The notes beneath the pieces are model-generated. The model made no database searches. It was not told where the DNA came from and saw only the letters and a program-made list of their open reading frames with translations. Shown in pieces: positions 61,601 to 64,000 of a DNA stretch of 64,000 nt (the first letter of the stretch is position 1; each line of letters starts with the position of its first letter). The stretch is from Urechis unicinctus (taxonomy: Eukaryota > Annelida > Polychaeta > Xenopneusta > Urechidae). The translations under genes and the position numbers were made by a program. The stretch spans positions 38,928,191 through 38,992,190 of the forward strand of contig CM067346.1 of assembly GCA_034190875.2 (NCBI GenBank), given 5' to 3'.

Positions 61601-62416
61601 CAGTTCCCATCAAACGGTCCACAAACGGCCCAACGGTGGCTCGTCTTCGGCTGGATGTCTGCCATCGCGCCATCTAGCTGCATCTTTACAAATTAGTAAC
61701 GACCTTAACCTTAGTTCAGTCGCTGAATGTTGGCGGTTATTTTGAAATTCGTAAAAATCGCTCAGTTTTCATCACTTCTACTGTGTTAGGTGAGTTGCAG
61801 GTACCTTAATCCATTTTAAATACGTATTAAGATAATACATGGGATATGAAAACATCTAGTATTCATCGCATTTCTTTGTATTTGAATGTTTTTTTCATGA
61901 AATTTACCCGAGTTGGATTTAAGAAGTTAGGGTCAACTCGTACCCATACCAACTCGTACCCAAGTTTTAAGATTAATACCGTTATTCACTTATGTACAAT
62001 AACGTTGAGTTTACCCATCATCAATATAAATTTCCATTTTAACAAGGAATGTTGACGCCCTGAATAGCTTAACTACTCTCATTGCCGACGCACCATGCAT
62101 AGCCCCCTAGCTCGCCCGTCACAAGCGACCAGACTCAAGAGCGCGGCGTCCCAAGCGTGGCATACGGTGGTTTAGCTCCGGTCGTAACGGTAACAAGAAT
62201 TTATACTCAGACGTCTTGTAGGGCTAACGGTGGTTGCGCTTGGGTAGGGCAGCGTCGGGTAGGGAAGAGTAGCGGTGGGCAGCGTTGGGTAGCATCGCGC
62301 CGGGTCGGGTAGGGCAGCGTAGGGTCGGGTCGGGTATGGTAGCGTCGGGCAGGGAAGCGTCGGGTTGGGAAGGGCAGCGTAGGGTTTGGGAGGGAGGTAA
62401 GAGGGGAGCGGAGGTG

Positions 62417-62509
<93 letters not shown>

Positions 62510-62635
62510 AAAATTGTTAATAAAAATCTTCATGTCTACTTGATTTCAGAAAAAGAACTGAATGAAGAGCTACAGATGACAAGGCTCGCTGCACTTATTG
62601 ATTATAACGATTTGTCTTCTGAGGAAGAAATTTAG
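52614..62635 (+). CDS. DYNC2LI1: Cytoplasmic dynein 2 light intermediate chain 1
   Basis: Subunit of dynein-2, the retrograde motor of intraflagellar transport. Exons seen: 52614-52663 ([16 protein letters not shown]), 52755-52810, 52920-53024, 53160-53248, 53353-53539, 53721-53789, 53960-54037, 54555-54634, 54778-54848, 55133-55230, 55348-55440, then either 58059-58122 or its copy 60111-60174, and 62550-62635. Key features: P-loop GSKNCGKTS split across exons 2/3, [86 protein letters not shown]. The C-terminus [20 protein letters not shown] then KELNEELQ and [11 protein letters not shown] is longer than in vertebrates. The initiator exon upstream of 52614 was not found (one codon is split at that acceptor). 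The first intron seen uses a GC donor. Confidence 0.9.
55449..55570 (+). repeat. Dispersed repeat, partner of 34853-34971
   Basis: Matches the LRRC9-intron copy over about 120 bases, then is followed six bases later by a TAGGCAA-family MITE. Confidence 0.65.
55576..55687 (-). mobile_element. 112-bp MITE of the TAGGCAA family, reverse orientation
   Basis: Starts TAGGCAAAGAAACTCCGCC and ends GGGGCGAGTGCCTTGTCTA. The interior is the reverse complement of the copies at 19230 and 20356 (ATCAGATCATCAAAACACCA). Its flanks share only CACAC, so any target-site duplication has decayed. Confidence 0.75.
56454..57135 (+). mobile_element. Older SINE interrupted by a younger SINE
   Basis: The left half (56454-56619) starts CCCTGTGGGTCCGGGTGTAG and carries the GAGCGACTAATAGGGGG core; the right half (57039-57135) has GGTCTGGTCCAGTCACTCGG. 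The halves are separated by a full SINE with a 14-base duplication. The right end stops at unique DNA near 57150 without the usual tail. Confidence 0.7.
56620..57024 (+). mobile_element. Full-length SINE with 14-bp TSD, nested
   Basis: 405 bases from CCCTGTGGGTGCGGGGTTAG to the tail ATACTTACCTTACCTAACC. Flanked by identical CATATCTTTAACAC (56606-56619 and 57025-57038), a target-site duplication typical of L1-type retroposition. The head carries GTAAGAGGCGACTAATAGG and GGGTTGCGACTCG, the latter loosely B-box like, so a tRNA-derived SINE is likely. Confidence 0.85.
57077..59145 (+). repeat. Tandem duplication unit 1 (about 2.07 kb)
   Basis: Runs from inside the older SINE (AATGGTCTGGTCCAG) through unique DNA, the DYNC2LI1 exon at 58059-58122, and the 5' part of a SINE starting about 58963. 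Nearly identical to unit 2 except for a few small indels (for example about 19 bases near 57765 and about 15 near 58396 absent in unit 2). Confidence 0.9.
58059..58122 (+). other. DYNC2LI1: DYNC2LI1 penultimate coding exon, copy 1
   Basis: 64 bases, acceptor TGTGTCAG, reading [21 protein letters not shown] and ending in phase 1 before GTTTGG. Vertebrate DYNC2LI1 has a similar ELEQYKR at this point, which confirms the exon. Identical to copy 2. Confidence 0.8.
58963..59225 (+). mobile_element. Hybrid SINE at the duplication junction
   Basis: The 5' part (to about 59145) matches the SINE at 60999 and has the left target-site sequence TCTAGACGTTGG (58951-58962). The 3' part (from 59146) matches the older SINE at 57077 and runs into the same unique DNA. 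There is no right-hand duplication, as expected of a recombinant element. Confidence 0.85.
59146..61180 (+). repeat. Tandem duplication unit 2 (about 2.03 kb)
   Basis: Second copy of the unit at 57077-59145, ending inside the SINE at 60999-61360 where the two copies stop matching (GGCCTGATTCAGTC versus GGCCTGATTCGGAA). Confidence 0.9.
60111..60174 (+). other. DYNC2LI1: DYNC2LI1 penultimate coding exon, copy 2
   Basis: Base-identical to 58059-58122, with the same acceptor and donor. Joining it after copy 1 would shift the frame and meet TGA within three codons, so a functional mRNA can contain only one. Confidence 0.8.
60999..61360 (+). mobile_element. Full-length SINE with 12-bp TSD
   Basis: Starts near TCGCCCGGTGGGGTAG and ends AAACCCTATACTTACCTTAC. 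Flanked by TCTAGACGTTGG at 60987-60998 and 61361-61372. Same family as 56620-57024. Confidence 0.85.
61530..61680. repeat. GC-rich repeat related to 62720-62840
   Basis: Contains GCCAGCGGCCCGCTGGTGGC and CAAACGGCCCAACGGTGGCTC; 62720-62840 carries similar GGTGGGCCACTGTCGGCCC and CCATCGGTGGCCCACCAGCG words in the opposite sense. Possibly the two ends of one element spanning the last DYNC2LI1 exon, but this is unproven. Confidence 0.4.
62173..62220. repeat. Inverted partner of 31857-31908
   Basis: TAGCTCCGGTCGTAACGGTAAC ... CAGACGTCTTGTA (internal bases omitted) is the reverse complement of the copy downstream of Dicer. Confidence 0.7.
62239..62410 (+). repeat. G-rich minisatellite beside the last DYNC2LI1 exon
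   Basis: Irregular units based on GGGTAGGGCAGCGTC / GGGTCGGG, with many GGG runs on the plus strand and hence G-quadruplex potential. It sits in the final intron, immediately before a (TA)n tract. Confidence 0.85.
62416..62504. repeat. (TA)n microsatellite in the last DYNC2LI1 intron
   Basis: About 89 bases of TA, ending 45 bases before the last exon. Confidence 0.95.
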
Positions 62636-62642
62636 TGTTCTT

Positions 62643-62648
62643 AATAAA
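62643..62648 (+). promoter_or_regulatory. Polyadenylation signal AATAAA of DYNC2LI1
   Basis: AATAAA eight bases after the TAG stop, which is unusually close; it would give a very short 3' UTR. Confidence 0.45.
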
Positions 62649-63212
62649 CTAATTAAAATATGGTGTTGCTGTTCTTCTTTGTACATTAGTTTGAGGCATT
62701 TTTAAATACTTGATGAGTTATCGGTGGGCCACTGTCGGCCCGACGGCTTGCCACTATGAGTGGCTTGCCGACGGCTATCAGCTTGTCATGCCACTGGTGG
62801 GCCATCGGTGGCCCACCAGCGTTGTGCCGCCGATGGTTATACTGAATACAGTTTTGGGTAGCCTAGTGGGTATATAGTACCCGATGGAATTATCTGTTGG
62901 GTTCTCCCTCCCAGGTTTTTTTTCCTGGGACAAATCTGTGATTTTTTACCTAATGCAGCGATGCCTACGCTTGCGCCAAATTACGGCTAGTGTCAATTAA
63001 ACTAGTCTCGGGATAGCTATCACCTTGTAACGTTTTAATGCTCACCATATTGTGATTGGTAAGGACATTTTTTTTTTGGGGGGGGGGGGGGTGGGGTTGC
63101 ATTTTAAGACCTTTATTTAAGGTACCAGCCACCTGTGAGATATGATTTAAACGAACGCATATACACACATAGTTCCCACCCCAAGTAATTATTATGTGTT
63201 CCAACGATAGTT

Positions 63213-63312
63213 GAATCGGCAGTTGTGTCCCAACTTGATCTATCATTCCCCAAAATTTCATGTTAATATGTCCAGCCGTTCCGGAGAAAAGCCCGAAAAA
63301 CCTTGACTGGAG
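63213..63312 (+). repeat. Dispersed repeat with poly-A/(TA)n tail, partner of 40130-40227
   Basis: The same 100-base block as in LRRC9, here followed by A-rich then (TA)n sequence (63313-63424), consistent with a retroposon 3' end. Confidence 0.75.
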
Positions 63313-63349
63313 AAAAAAAAAAAAAATTATATATAGATATATATATATA

Positions 63350-63352
63350 AAC

Positions 63353-63424
<72 letters not shown>
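63350..63424. repeat. (TA)n microsatellite
   Basis: About 75 bases of TA with one CATG interruption at the left end. Confidence 0.95.
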
Positions 63425-63430
<6 letters not shown>

Positions 63431-63692
63431 GTATATAATCACACACACTTATAAATAAACACATATATATGCTATTTATAGATAGCGGCTCGGCGCTCGG
63501 AAGCTTGGCATCGAAAACCGAGCGCCTGTGTGTATACATATATATATATGTGTGCGTGCATGTGTGTTTGTGTATATATACCCGCTTTGATTGCACGGGG
63601 ACATCCAGTGTACACTGTCGCTGAGACAAAAAGACAGTATATACACGGACCGAGAAGAGCTGGTAAAGGCACTATTATAAGCTGCCGCTTAG

Positions 63693-63853
63693 ATGTTTTG
63701 ACATGATCCCTTTGCCAAGTCAATATTGAGCCGACGAAAGTGATAAATGCCGCTGGTCGATTACGTAAGGTTTAGCCTGTTTTGACATGACCCTCTACCC
63801 AAGTCAATGCAAACCCACCCAAGGCCTCTGGTCGATTACGTAAGGTTTGGCCT
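63693..63853 (+). repeat. Tandem repeat of about 80 bp, two copies
   Basis: Both copies start TGTTTTGACATGA and contain CCAAGTCAAT and CTGGTCGATTACGTAAGGTTT. Boundaries near 63777/63778. Confidence 0.85.
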
Positions 63854-64000
63854 ACTTAAACAGCACCTGCTGTTAGCCTGCCGCTAAGCTGCTGCAGTAG
63901 AAAACCTTGAAACTAATCGTCCTTTTTACTGTTTTTTGTTACTGTGAATGTTAAAAATACTATTACAATCATTATCACGAGGCCAAGTTCTAAATACTGA

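Larger units (their letters stand above)
62650..64000. other. Repeat-rich right end of the window
   Basis: No exon. Contains the GC-rich repeat (62720-62840), a T10/G14 run (63068-63091), the retroposon-like end (63213-63312) with poly-A and (TA)n, a 9-bp-stem hairpin (63492-63526) and a tandem ~80-bp repeat (63693-63853). Confidence 0.6.

Noticed and set aside
62285..62549. Long frame with GRVGQRR and poly(YI) leading into the last DYNC2LI1 exon
   Set aside because: It is translation of the G-rich minisatellite and the (TA)n tract; a TTTCAG acceptor precedes the real exon at 62550.
63260..63629. Several frames with poly(YI) on both strands
   Set aside because: They are artefacts of the (TA)n microsatellite.
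1..64000. CRISPR arrays, bacterial operons or integrated prokaryotic elements
   Set aside because: All tandem repeats seen are microsatellites, minisatellites or transposon-derived; genes are intron-containing animal genes.

Overview
The window is animal nuclear DNA. Genes are split into many short exons with GT-AG introns, 3' ends carry AATAAA signals, and the spacers are AT-rich and full of short interspersed repeats. Gene content (a three-SRCR Bark/Anakonda protein, one vertebrate-like Dicer, LRRC9, KIFBP, DYNC2LI1) is generally bilaterian. The SINEs carry a GTAAGAGGCGACTAA core that I associate with mollusc repetitive DNA, so a mollusc or other lophotrochozoan is my best guess (inference, moderate confidence).

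Layout. 4-639 (+) is a Tctex1-domain dynein light chain (DYNLT5-like), possibly 5'-truncated by the window edge. 3514-16888 (+) is a giant Bark beetle/Anakonda protein: signal peptide, three units of beta-helix plus SRCR, a C-type lectin, one membrane span and a tyrosine-rich tail. 16889-22060 is a repeat island with a DNA-transposon family (TAGGCAA ends, 9-10 bp target-site duplications). 22061-30812 (+) is a complete Dicer with intact helicase and both RNase III catalytic sites. 30813-33950 is spacer with a 140-bp palindrome and decayed coding relics. 33951-45571 (+) is LRRC9 in about 32 exons. 46516-48309 (-) is KIFBP in one uninterrupted reading frame, convergent with LRRC9. 48310-52613 is a repeat-rich spacer with an RFX X-box-like motif near its right end. 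52614-62635 (+) is DYNC2LI1 (start codon exon not resolved). 62636-64000 is repeats and microsatellites.

The most notable structure is in DYNC2LI1. Its penultimate coding exon lies in a roughly 2.05-kb tandem duplication whose junction is a hybrid SINE, and the flanking target-site duplications fit unequal crossing-over between two SINE copies. Both exon copies are identical, but using both in one mRNA gives an immediate stop.

Several genes concern microtubule motors or cilia (DYNLT5-like, LRRC9, KIFBP, DYNC2LI1). Dicer (small-RNA production) and Bark (tricellular junctions) are unrelated to that theme. Three apparent single-locus reading-frame breaks (two in Bark, one in LRRC9) lie beside G or C runs and may be base-level assembly errors. 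I found no convincing tRNA, rRNA or CRISPR array. Exon boundaries were assigned by eye from splice signals, phase and remembered family conservation.
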